A stretch of DNA of 64,000 nucleotides from G965202915 sp965205955 (GTDB lineage Bacteria > Pseudomonadota > Gammaproteobacteria > Eutrophobiales > Eutrophobiaceae). The translations under genes were made by a program, and so were the position numbers. Shown piece after piece: positions 17,574 to 25,089 of this stretch (position 1 is the stretch's first letter; each line of letters opens with the position of its first letter). Where the stretch lies: contig OZ242192.1 in the NCBI GenBank assembly GCA_965205955.1, forward strand, positions 372,001 to 436,000, given 5' to 3'. A model generated the notes under the pieces. The model ran no database searches. It was not told where the DNA came from and was given only the letters and a program-made list of their open reading frames with translations.

Positions 17574-18080
17574 ATGAAGAAACAGTGTATTTTGTCCGAT
17601 TTGGACCTGGAACCGATCCTCATAAAAGCAATAGATACGGAAGAAGGTCATGGATGGTCTCTTGACTTCGCCTTCCGGGTCTCTGAAGAATATCGCAAGT
17701 TTCTCGTCTTGTGTCTTGAGCATCCGGATGAACCTGTGGTTCCATCCAGTTTTGTCGATGATTTCTGGCACCTGCACATACTTGATACAAAAAAGTATAT
17801 GGATGACTGCCATCAGTATCTTGGCTACCTGCTGCATCATTTTCCTTATTTTGGAATGAGGGGTGAGGAGGATGCGCACAATCTGCGTCAAGCATGGGAG
17901 AAGACACTAAAACTTTATACATCGATGTTTGGTGTACCCGCGCCTTCGGATTTATGGCCGAAATCCAACCGTTGCCCCAACTGTGGACAGCGTTTCAGAG
18001 AGGAAGACAAAGGGTTAAAAAACCGGACTGTGTTTGATGAGCGGAGACCCAGACTGTCCGATATGGGCCTGTCCTTGTAA
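17574..18080 (+). CDS. DUF1399 / glycine-rich-domain-containing-protein-like protein (168 aa)
   Basis: The sequence V-D-D-F-W-H-L-H-I-L-D-T and the following HHFPYFGMRG identify the family named after plant glycine-rich domain-containing proteins (DUF1399 type). Its bacterial members are short, cytoplasmic and of unknown function. The WHLH and HH histidines could bind a metal, but that is inference. A C-terminal CPNCGQRF makes half of a zinc ribbon. I chose ATG 17574 (MKKQCILSD) because GGGGTGG precedes it; an in-frame TTG at 17529 lies inside the predicted promoter. The cupredoxin gene follows after 43 bases. Confidence 0.75.
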   Translation: MKKQCILSDLDLEPILIKAIDTEEGHGWSLDFAFRVSEEYRKFLVLCLEHPDEPVVPSSFVDDFWHLHILDTKKYMDDCHQYLGYLLHHFPYFGMRGEEDAHNLRQAWEKTLKLYTSMFGVPAPSDLWPKSNRCPNCGQRFREEDKGLKNRTVFDERRPRLSDMGLSL

Positions 18081-18123
18081 TTGAAACGCTCCCCATCTGT
18101 CAGAGGGATTTAAAGAAAAGCAA

Positions 18124-18594
18124 ATGAAGATATACATAGTACCGCTCCTGATCATCCTGGCATATACCTCTTCCCTATGGGCCGGAGAAAAACGGCACGG
18201 CCCCCGGGCCACTGAAGTCAGGGTAAGCCTCGGCACTGCTGCCGGGGAAACAAAATTTGTGCCGGATACCCTTTCCTTTGAACGAGGCAAATACTACAAA
18301 CTCGTGCTGCATAACCCCAGCTCAGAGGAGCATTACTTTACCTCAGATGCCTTTTCGACCCATATCTTTACCAGGAAGGTTGAAGTCACGGACAAATCCG
18401 GGAAGACCGTGGCGGAAATACACGGCGCTGTTAACGATATTGAACTTAAACCCGGCGCAACCGTTGAATGGTTTTTTTATCCGATGACAAAGGGGGAAAA
18501 CCTGCGGCTTTATTGCCATAAAGACGGCCATGAAGAACAAGGCATGGTAGGAACCATCAACATAAGCGGCGCCTTGCCTGTTGCCGGACAGTAG
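18124..18594 (+). CDS. Secreted cupredoxin-like copper protein
   Basis: The 156-residue protein has a clear signal peptide (MKIYIVPLLIILAYTSSLWA, cut near Gly21). The rest is a plastocyanin-like beta sandwich with FERGKYYKLVLHNPSSEEHYF carrying a likely histidine ligand and, near the end, Y-C-H-K-D-G-H-E-E-Q-G-M, the Cys/His/Met ligand loop of type I copper sites. It should be a periplasmic electron carrier or copper-binding protein. It follows the DUF1399-like gene by 43 bases, AAAGAAAAGC before the ATG giving a weak ribosome site. No oxidase or nitrite reductase lies nearby to suggest a partner. Confidence 0.87.
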   Translation: MKIYIVPLLIILAYTSSLWAGEKRHGPRATEVRVSLGTAAGETKFVPDTLSFERGKYYKLVLHNPSSEEHYFTSDAFSTHIFTRKVEVTDKSGKTVAEIHGAVNDIELKPGATVEWFFYPMTKGENLRLYCHKDGHEEQGMVGTINISGALPVAGQ

Positions 18595-18776
18595 AACAGT
18601 GGTTCGCCGGCCTGCCTGTCGTACCAATGCGTGTCTGAAATCCGCAACGAGTTCGACACCCATTCCGGCAATTCATGCAGGGGCTTCGGTTTCTCCCATT
18701 ATCAAAACCATATTCGGCTCAATGTTGCTGCTGTAACCGGCAGTGACTGCCTGCACAAACCGTACATACAATCATA

Positions 18777-21434
18777 GTGGGCACAAAAGAAAAGCGTTTT
18801 CTGGATGCGCTTGAAGCATTGTTCACCGGCGCCGAGGTGGAAGGCGATTCCGGTTTCATCAACCTGATGCGGATGAAGCGCGTCCACTTCAACTCCATTC
18901 GCCCGAAACTGATGGAGAAGATCGACAACCGGGCCGAAAAAGACTCCTCATTCCGCGAAGAACTATTCGACAAACTCTATACCTTTTTCAAGCGCTACTT
19001 CTGCGAAAGCGGCTCGATCTACTTCCGCCACCTGCCGGCCTTCTCCAAAACCTACCAGCAAGTCTATGCCGACGGGCGCGACGTCGCCCTGTCGTGGAAA
19101 ACGCAAATGCTCTACTACGTCAAATCCGATGTACTGGTGCGCTCGATGCCAGTCGAACTGAACGAAGAGGGCAAGCCGCAAAACACCAGGCGGTTTTACT
19201 TTGATGCCTCCGAGATCGAGCACAAAAAGAACAACGAAAAGCGGGAATTTATTTTTTCTTTCGGGGAAGTAAAGCAGGAAAAAGAGGGAAAGGTCATCCA
19301 TCTCAAGGCTGCATACTCCCAAAAGGCCAGAACAACCAAGACCGACGACATCCTCAAACAATCCCGCAAAGGGCGCGTTTCCCTGTCCGAAGATGAACTG
19401 CAAAAGGCCATCGGCGTATTCAGGCGGCAGACGGAAGCGGATTTTTTCATCAACAAGGACGCCCGCGGTTTCCTGCGCGAGCAGTTTGATTTGTGGGTGT
19501 ATCAATACCTCTTTCAGGAAGAGACCGTATTTGAAGAAAAAAGGATCAGGCAGATCCAGGCGATCAAAGACACCGCCTATAACATCATCGACTTCATCGC
19601 CCAGTTTGAAGACGAACTGCGCCGGGCATGGGAAAAGCCGAAGTTTGTCCGCAAGGTCAACTATGTGGTCACGCTGGACAAACTGAGCGACGCGGCGCTG
19701 AAAAAGATAACCAAACACAAGGGCGCAAAAGCGCAGACCGAAGAGTGGCGGGAACTTGGGCTGGTCGATGATGCGTTTTCAATGAAGGCGATTTTCAGCG
19801 GGCAGAAAAGCATTGACGACAAGAACGGCGCAAGCGGCGATTGCAGGTTTTTGCCGCTGGATACAAAACATTTCAAGGATTTGGAGTTGGAGATTTTAGA
19901 CCGGTTGGGAAATTTTGACGAAGCGTTGGACGGTGAGTTGGTGCATAGTGAGAATTGGCAGGCGTTGAACAGTTTGCGTCCAAAATATGCGAGAGCAATA
20001 CAGTGTGTCCATATTGACCCGCCATACAATACGAAGACCAGTGGTTTTCTCTATCGGAACGAATATCAGCATTCCAGTTGGTTGACCATGATGGAAAATC
20101 GCGCCGAACTGAGTGTGCCACTTCTCTCCGACAATGGTTCATTTCTATGCCATATTGACGAACATGAATATGAAAAGCTCCATCTTTCCATGGACAATAC
20201 TGGCTTGTTGAATGCGGGAACAGTAATTTGGGATAAGAAAAATCCCATGATGGGTGCCAAAGGTATTGCGACCAGGCATGAGTACATCTTGTGGCGAACC
20301 AGGCACGAAGGATCTTTCTATCTTAAAAATACAAATGTCCAATTAATTCTCGCCAAGGCGAAAGAGATCATTCAAAAATATGGTGGTGTGAATGATACGG
20401 TGCGTAAGGAATTCTCAGATTGGGTTGATCGTAACGAGAGATTAGCCGGTGGCGAACAATCCTATAGATATATAGATGATGATGGCAAAGTCTATCAAAG
20501 TGTAGCTTTGATATGGCCGAATCCGAATAAACCAGATGAGAAATTCTTTGTTCCTCTAATCCACCCGATTACCAATAAACCTTGCCCCGTGCCCCAAAGA
20601 GGTTGGTCACGCACACCAGAGAAAATGCAAGAATTGCTTAAATGTAATGAAATCGTTTTTGGCAAAGACCATACGGTCCAACCTCGGCGCAAGATATTTC
20701 TTCATCGGGGTACGCAAAGCACAATATCTACAGTTATTCAAAATGGGAAAAGAGGGAAGACCGAAATAGATAATATGGATTTGGAATTTCCATATTGTCA
20801 CCCAACTTCTCTTTATGAGGAACTAATCAATGCCTCCTCAATGAACGGAAATGGTCTTACTCTTGACTACTTCGCCGGTTCCGGCACCACCGCCCACGCT
20901 GTCATCAATCTCAACCGTGAAGACGGCGGCAACCGAAAATATCTGCTTATTGAAATGGGCGATTATTTCCATACAGTGCTTCTTCCACGCATAAAGAAAG
21001 TGGTTTATTCAAAAGACTGGAGAGATGGAAAACCTGTTTCCCACGAAGGCAGCAGCCACTTCCTCAAATACTACACCCTGGAACAATATGAAGAAACCCT
21101 GAAAAACTCTCGCTACAAAGACGGCGAACAATTAGAACTCGACAGCACAAAATCCCCGTTTGAACAATACGTTTTTTTCGGCGACGACAAACTCGCCCAC
21201 ACCGTCCAACCCAAAAACGGCAAACTGAACATCAACCTCAAAGACCTCTACCCGGACATAGACATAGCCGAATCCCTCTCCAACATCCTCGGCAAACAAA
21301 TCCGCAAACGCACCGCAGATAGCGTAACCTTCGAAGATGGGACCACCGAAAAAACCAACCCGGCAAAGATGACGGAAAAAGAGAAGATAAAGTTTATATC
21401 GTTGATGAAGCCTTATCTGTGGTGGGGAGAGTGA
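18777..21434 (+). CDS. mod: Type III restriction-modification DNA methyltransferase (Mod)
   Basis: This 885-residue beta-class N6-adenine methyltransferase protects and recognises sites for the Res nuclease at 28700. The catalytic DPPYN (residues 414-418) precedes the SAM-binding F-A-G-S-G-T-T (699-705), the order expected for type III Mod, with the target-recognition region between. The GTG at 18777 is the first plausible start; there is no obvious Shine-Dalgarno. Base composition shifts: the first 360 codons and the C-terminus are GC-rich, while about 20,090-20,860 is clearly AT-richer, suggesting a swapped recognition domain. The C-terminal end, KPYLWWGE, recurs at three more places before res, a sign of cassette insertion behind mod. 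Confidence 0.95.
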   Translation: MGTKEKRFLDALEALFTGAEVEGDSGFINLMRMKRVHFNSIRPKLMEKIDNRAEKDSSFREELFDKLYTFFKRYFCESGSIYFRHLPAFSKTYQQVYADGRDVALSWKTQMLYYVKSDVLVRSMPVELNEEGKPQNTRRFYFDASEIEHKKNNEKREFIFSFGEVKQEKEGKVIHLKAAYSQKARTTKTDDILKQSRKGRVSLSEDELQKAIGVFRRQTEADFFINKDARGFLREQFDLWVYQYLFQEETVFEEKRIRQIQAIKDTAYNIIDFIAQFEDELRRAWEKPKFVRKVNYVVTLDKLSDAALKKITKHKGAKAQTEEWRELGLVDDAFSMKAIFSGQKSIDDKNGASGDCRFLPLDTKHFKDLELEILDRLGNFDEALDGELVHSENWQALNSLRPKYARAIQCVHIDPPYNTKTSGFLYRNEYQHSSWLTMMENRAELSVPLLSDNGSFLCHIDEHEYEKLHLSMDNTGLLNAGTVIWDKKNPMMGAKGIATRHEYILWRTRHEGSFYLKNTNVQLILAKAKEIIQKYGGVNDTVRKEFSDWVDRNERLAGGEQSYRYIDDDGKVYQSVALIWPNPNKPDEKFFVPLIHPITNKPCPVPQRGWSRTPEKMQELLKCNEIVFGKDHTVQPRRKIFLHRGTQSTISTVIQNGKRGKTEIDNMDLEFPYCHPTSLYEELINASSMNGNGLTLDYFAGSGTTAHAVINLNREDGGNRKYLLIEMGDYFHTVLLPRIKKVVYSKDWRDGKPVSHEGSSHFLKYYTLEQYEETLKNSRYKDGEQLELDSTKSPFEQYVFFGDDKLAHTVQPKNGKLNINLKDLYPDIDIAESLSNILGKQIRKRTADSVTFEDGTTEKTNPAKMTEKEKIKFISLMKPYLWWGE

Positions 21435-21438
21435 TAGA

Positions 21439-22080
21439 ATGAGTAAAGAGAATTACACAGCCCCGGAATTTGGAAAAACCGCATTTCATTGCCCAATGTG
21501 CAATGTTTATGCAGAGCAGCGCTGGGATTATGCTTGGTATAGAAATACTAAGCAGGAAATCAGTAATTTAACGTGTTCTACGTGTTCCTATTGCAAAAAA
21601 ATCTGCCTATGGATGTATGGAGAACTTATATACCCTTTAAACATCACTGCGCCGCTTGCGCATAGCGATATGCCGGAGTCTGTATTAGAGTATTACAATG
21701 AAGCACGGCCAGTTTCCGCTTTTTCTCCCAGAGCCGCAGCAGCCTTGCTCCGCATAGCTGCCAAAAAACTATGCGAAAAACTTGGAGAAGATGAATCTAA
21801 CTTAAACCGTGCCATAGGCAACCTGAAGAAGAAGGGATTGCCTGAATCTGTCATAAATTCCTTGGACACCGTTAGAATTGTCGGTAACGAAGGGGGCGCC
21901 CATGAAGGGCAGATTGACTTGACTGGTGAGGATAACAAGGAAGTTGTTGATAAGCTGTTCCGATTAATCAATTTTATTGTTGAAAAGACTATCACCGAAC
22001 CAGAGGAAGTACAGAATATGTTTGCTGCCCTGCCAAAGGATAAAAAGGCGGCTACTGAGAAAAGAGATGAGAGAAAATAG
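21439..22080 (+). CDS. DUF4145 protein with N-terminal zinc ribbon (213 aa)
   Basis: The N-terminus has a treble-clef or zinc-ribbon-like set of cysteines (CPMC near residue 18 and CSTCSYCKK near 48). The helical C-terminal half is of DUF4145 type, with AAALLRIAAKKLCEKLGE and VRIVGNEGGAHEGQIDLTGEDN. DUF4145 domains are frequent in restriction systems, sometimes fused to the nuclease subunit, so a role in nucleic-acid binding is likely but unproven. The gene lies 4 bases after mod; the mod 3' end itself supplies GGGGAG as ribosome site. A second, broken copy lies at 24279. Confidence 0.82.
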   Translation: MSKENYTAPEFGKTAFHCPMCNVYAEQRWDYAWYRNTKQEISNLTCSTCSYCKKICLWMYGELIYPLNITAPLAHSDMPESVLEYYNEARPVSAFSPRAAAALLRIAAKKLCEKLGEDESNLNRAIGNLKKKGLPESVINSLDTVRIVGNEGGAHEGQIDLTGEDNKEVVDKLFRLINFIVEKTITEPEEVQNMFAALPKDKKAATEKRDERK

Positions 22081-22119
22081 TGATCGCACTACAATGCCTT
22101 TTCACTTTAGAAATGTACC

Positions 22120-23508
22120 ATGGCTTTTGAACTAAACATCAAGAATATAGGAAAACTTGACGATGCGAAAGTCAGTATCGGTCAGTTTACTGTGTTTGCA
22201 GGCCCAAATAATACCGGGAAGAGCACTGTCTCGAAATTGTTGTATTCCTTTTTTGATGCGCTGAATGCGCATCATGCTGGGACATATATTAATAACCTAG
22301 CCGATAGTTTTTTTACAAATTTGGAGGTGTTTGAAGGACAGTTTGAGGAAATAGATGAGATGTTACCTCCGATACGTAAGGAGATTGAGAAATTATACGA
22401 TGTAGTCATAAAGCATTCAATAGACGATCTTGACGGATTGATTCCAGATATTGTCGCAATAGTAAAAAATGTACTTATTATGTTTAACAATATTCAAAAT
22501 GATTTCGAATTTCTTCTGGTCGAGCATGATTATGAATCGTCATTATTTTTTCATGACTATAAGGCAGATATTTATGGTGTTGAAAAATCTTTAAATGTGT
22601 TGGAGGAAGAAATCAGGAATATCAATGCAAAGAAGCTTGTTACATTTGGAATGGAAGCAAGGATTCGTGGTAATCTGATTCAAAATTTTCAAGTGTCAAA
22701 GCTTTCTAACTTGAGAGGAAAGGAAGATACACTATCTGAAGTTGGTATTCAAAAATTCGGTAAATTCGAGTTTTCAAGTAGCAAAATTGAACTCAACTTA
22801 AATGGGGTTTGGTTGAGAGAATCGCAAAGGTTTCCCAGATTTTCCGATCTAATTTATTTAGAATCGCCTGTTTACTGGAAATTAAAAAATGCTTTGGAAG
22901 ACCTTCGTATTAATCCGAGGTATCGGCATAGAGAAAGAGTTCGTCTTAGCGGGATACCAGGATATTTCTATGATCTGGCAAGTGCATTCAAGCATGAATA
23001 CACCGGTGACATTGCTTTCCCAGACCTATATGAAAGGCTGACAGGCAAGGATGTCCTCGGCGGGAAAATCGCAATTTCCGAAAGCGGAGATTTGTCGTTT
23101 CAGGAAAACGGACGCAGTTTCTCCCTGCCCGTAACCGCCATGGGAGTTGCCAATCTCGGTATCCTGGCATTGTTGATTGAGCGTAAGATATTGGACGAGG
23201 ATTCCATTCTTTTCATTGACGAACCGGAGGCACATCTACACCCGGCCTGGCAGGTTGTTATGGCCGAAACTTTGTTTGATTTAGCGAAAGGTGGCGTCAA
23301 CGTCGTTATCGCCACCCACAGCGCAGACATTCTGAAATGGCTGGAAGTGCATGTAAAAAAGAACCCTGAAGACGAAGGCATGATCGCGTTGAATAAATTC
23401 CCGGCTAATGGCGACGATTCAAATGAGCAGGATTTTAATGACAAAATTGCGGCAATCAAGCAGGAATTGACCAGGCCTTTTGCGGATTTATACATGAAAG
23501 GCTTATGA
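22120..23508 (+). CDS. AAA family ATPase (SMC/OLD-like) in defence cassette
   Basis: This 462-residue ATPase has an ABC/SMC-like split fold. Walker A is GPNNTGKST (28-36), Walker B is LFIDEPEAHLHP with D367 and E368, and the sensor is ATHS (398-401). About 300 variable, helix-rich residues separate them. Such ATPases act in many two-gene defence systems as sensors that release or activate a partner. Here the partner is the gene at 23505, which overlaps by 4 bases. The coding sequence is AT-rich compared with the flanking housekeeping genes, as expected for acquired DNA. I cannot assign it to a named system. Confidence 0.85.
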   Translation: MAFELNIKNIGKLDDAKVSIGQFTVFAGPNNTGKSTVSKLLYSFFDALNAHHAGTYINNLADSFFTNLEVFEGQFEEIDEMLPPIRKEIEKLYDVVIKHSIDDLDGLIPDIVAIVKNVLIMFNNIQNDFEFLLVEHDYESSLFFHDYKADIYGVEKSLNVLEEEIRNINAKKLVTFGMEARIRGNLIQNFQVSKLSNLRGKEDTLSEVGIQKFGKFEFSSSKIELNLNGVWLRESQRFPRFSDLIYLESPVYWKLKNALEDLRINPRYRHRERVRLSGIPGYFYDLASAFKHEYTGDIAFPDLYERLTGKDVLGGKIAISESGDLSFQENGRSFSLPVTAMGVANLGILALLIERKILDEDSILFIDEPEAHLHPAWQVVMAETLFDLAKGGVNVVIATHSADILKWLEVHVKKNPEDEGMIALNKFPANGDDSNEQDFNDKIAAIKQELTRPFADLYMKGL

Positions 23509-24065
23509 GTTCTCTTACTCAATTTTTCGGGCCGATAGAAATTGCCAAACAACCAATGGGGGAGCACAAGGCGTATCAAATGGATAAGCCGGTTAATGGT
23601 TCGCCCGACATGAGACGCTTTGTTGGCCTGGGAGAATGTAATTGTTGTGATTATTTCCTTCCAACGGGAGAGGTCATTATTCTCATCGAGGAGACGCAAC
23701 TTTCGAGAAAGATGCAATTACTCAGGAATGAATATGCGTACCTTAATGATAACAATAAGGATGATTTTGCTATTAAAAGGATCCGAGAGGAAATGCGCTT
23801 GAAGGCGTATGGTTCGATGCTGGTTTTATGCCGGCTGGCAGCACGATGTCGTGATGCAGCAGAAATGTTTCAGGGGAAAAAATATGTTTTTTGGGTTGTT
23901 GCAAGCAGTGTGGACACAGAGGACACAGTAGTTTTTGATAATCTGAAAGATAATTTATTAAGTATGTTAGGAGGCGCTTTAGGCAGAGAAATAGTGAGCG
24001 ACACCGCAGTGCTTCCATCGGATACTCTGAAAGACAAACTCCCGATACATGACCCCCCTCCTTGA
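23505..24065 (+). CDS. Unknown protein paired with AAA ATPase, candidate effector (186 aa)
   Basis: I do not recognise this family with certainty. The central block reads ECNCCDYFLPTGEVIILIEETQL, a pattern of conserved acidic residues on a strand that could mark a nuclease-like core; this is a guess. The C-terminal part alternates strands and helices (YVFWVVASSVD). Translation is coupled to the ATPase by ATGA. Its stop TGA (24063-24065) lies inside the repeated res 5' arm, read out of frame. Gene order (ATPase, then small partner) is what two-gene defence systems such as Septu or PARIS show, but it is not visibly HNH or DUF4435. Confidence 0.7.
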   Translation: MSSLTQFFGPIEIAKQPMGEHKAYQMDKPVNGSPDMRRFVGLGECNCCDYFLPTGEVIILIEETQLSRKMQLLRNEYAYLNDNNKDDFAIKRIREEMRLKAYGSMLVLCRLAARCRDAAEMFQGKKYVFWVVASSVDTEDTVVFDNLKDNLLSMLGGALGREIVSDTAVLPSDTLKDKLPIHDPPP

Positions 24066-24276
24066 ACCCATCACCCAATCCCTGAACTACGCCGATCTCC
24101 CCGAACCCTGGTGTGTTCCTGAAATCGGGCGGTTTTCGGTTGAAAAGACGCTGTACGATTATCGGGAGAATGCAATGGCATTTGCCCATGATACAATGTA
24201 TGCAGCAATGACAACCGAAGAGGAAAAACAGTATTTTGTATCGCTAGTCAAACCCTATCTGTGGTGGGGAGAGTGA
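24049..24276 (+). pseudogene. Chimeric remnant: res 5' end joined to mod 3' end, copy 1
   Basis: An intact 75-codon frame. Its first 38 or so codons match the start of Res (PLLEPITQSLNYADLPE, EIGRFSVEKTLYDY) and its last 22 codons match the end of Mod (SLVKPYLWWGE). The join is unrelated to functional boundaries, so the product is unlikely to be an enzyme. Copy 2 at 26801 has the same join and is nearly identical in its middle 130 bases, so a single chimera was duplicated. The GGGGAG near its end is the ribosome site of the next gene. Confidence 0.8.
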
Positions 24277-24278
24277 AG

Positions 24279-24995
24279 ATGAATCGAAGAAAATACCTTG
24301 CTCCAGAATTTGAGAAAAGCGCATTTAATTGTCCAAGTTGTGATGCTTATGCCATGCAGAAATGGAAAAATATTTATTATGGGTTCCCCTCCACAAGGAT
24401 CAATCTTGATAGATTAAAAGCTCCCATTTGTAGTCATTGCAGAAATTTTTCTTTATGGATTGACGGGAAACTTTTATATCCGGCAATCATCACCGCTCCG
24501 CTCGCCCACACAGATATGCCAGAGTCCGTATCGGAGTATTACACTGCGCTTGAATTTCCACCCGTAAAACGCCGACGTGTTCAAGCCAGTTTCGCCGGCG
24601 CGCCAGTTGTATCCATAGCCTTCCTGCAATTCCTGCGAAAGCAGGAATCCAGTGGTGATGAGACGGGCAAGCGGGTAAGCGACAGGACTTGTAGGACTGG
24701 ATGCCTGCTTCCGCAGGCATGGCGGGGGCAGGTCCTAGGACCTTTCGACTAAAATCCTGCATTTCTCCCGCACTCATGCAATATCCGGGTTAGAATTGTC
24801 GGCAATGAAGGTGGCGCCCATGAAGGGCAGATTGATTTAACTGGAAAAGACAACAAGCAAATCGTTGATAGACTGTTCTGGCTAATAAATTTTATTGTTG
24901 AAAAAACTATTACCGAGCCAGAGGAAGTGCAAGGCATGTTTACCTCCTTGCCCGAAGATAAAAAACAAGGTGTTGAAGACAGGGATAAGGGATGA
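24279..24995 (+). pseudogene. Broken second copy of the DUF4145 gene
   Basis: The N-terminal part (24279-24540) is a paralogue of the gene at 21439, with CPSC and CSHC zinc ligands and AHTDMPESVSEYY. The C-terminal part resumes at 24789 (VRIVGNEGGAHEGQIDLTG) and runs to the stop at 24993-24995. About 58 codons between them are missing and replaced by 24541-24788, mostly the dispersed repeat. The left frame reads on into the repeat and stops near 24750. A functional protein is unlikely. Confidence 0.88.
24544..24735 (+). repeat. Dispersed repeat element, copy B, inside the DUF4145 pseudogene
   Basis: The left end (24544-24594) matches copy A (8140-8094, minus strand) with one 4-base indel. 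The right end (about 24706-24735) matches its GC-rich terminus around CGCAGGCATGG. The interior holds two hairpins, TTCCTGCGAAAGCAGGAA near 24630 and ATGCCTGCTTCCGCAGGCAT near 24703-24722, the look of REP-type elements. It has replaced part of the host gene instead of simply inserting. Confidence 0.8.
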
Positions 24996-25024
24996 AAAAT
25001 AAAATAATGCGTAACACAGATGCC

Positions 25025-25076
25025 TGAAGAAGGCGGAGTAAAATTTATATTTCTGATAAATCCTTATCTTTGCTGA
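25025..25076 (+). repeat. Decayed mod 3'-end arm
   Basis: This segment just before the gene at 25090 aligns with the last bases of mod: AAATTTATAT..CTGATAAATCCTTATCTTTG against AAGTTTATAT..TTGATGAAGCCTTATCTGTG. It has lost the tail coding for WGE. It marks another cassette boundary and supports the view that every cassette gene group in this locus began behind a mod end. Confidence 0.65.
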
Positions 25077-25089
25077 TGCAAATAGAGTA

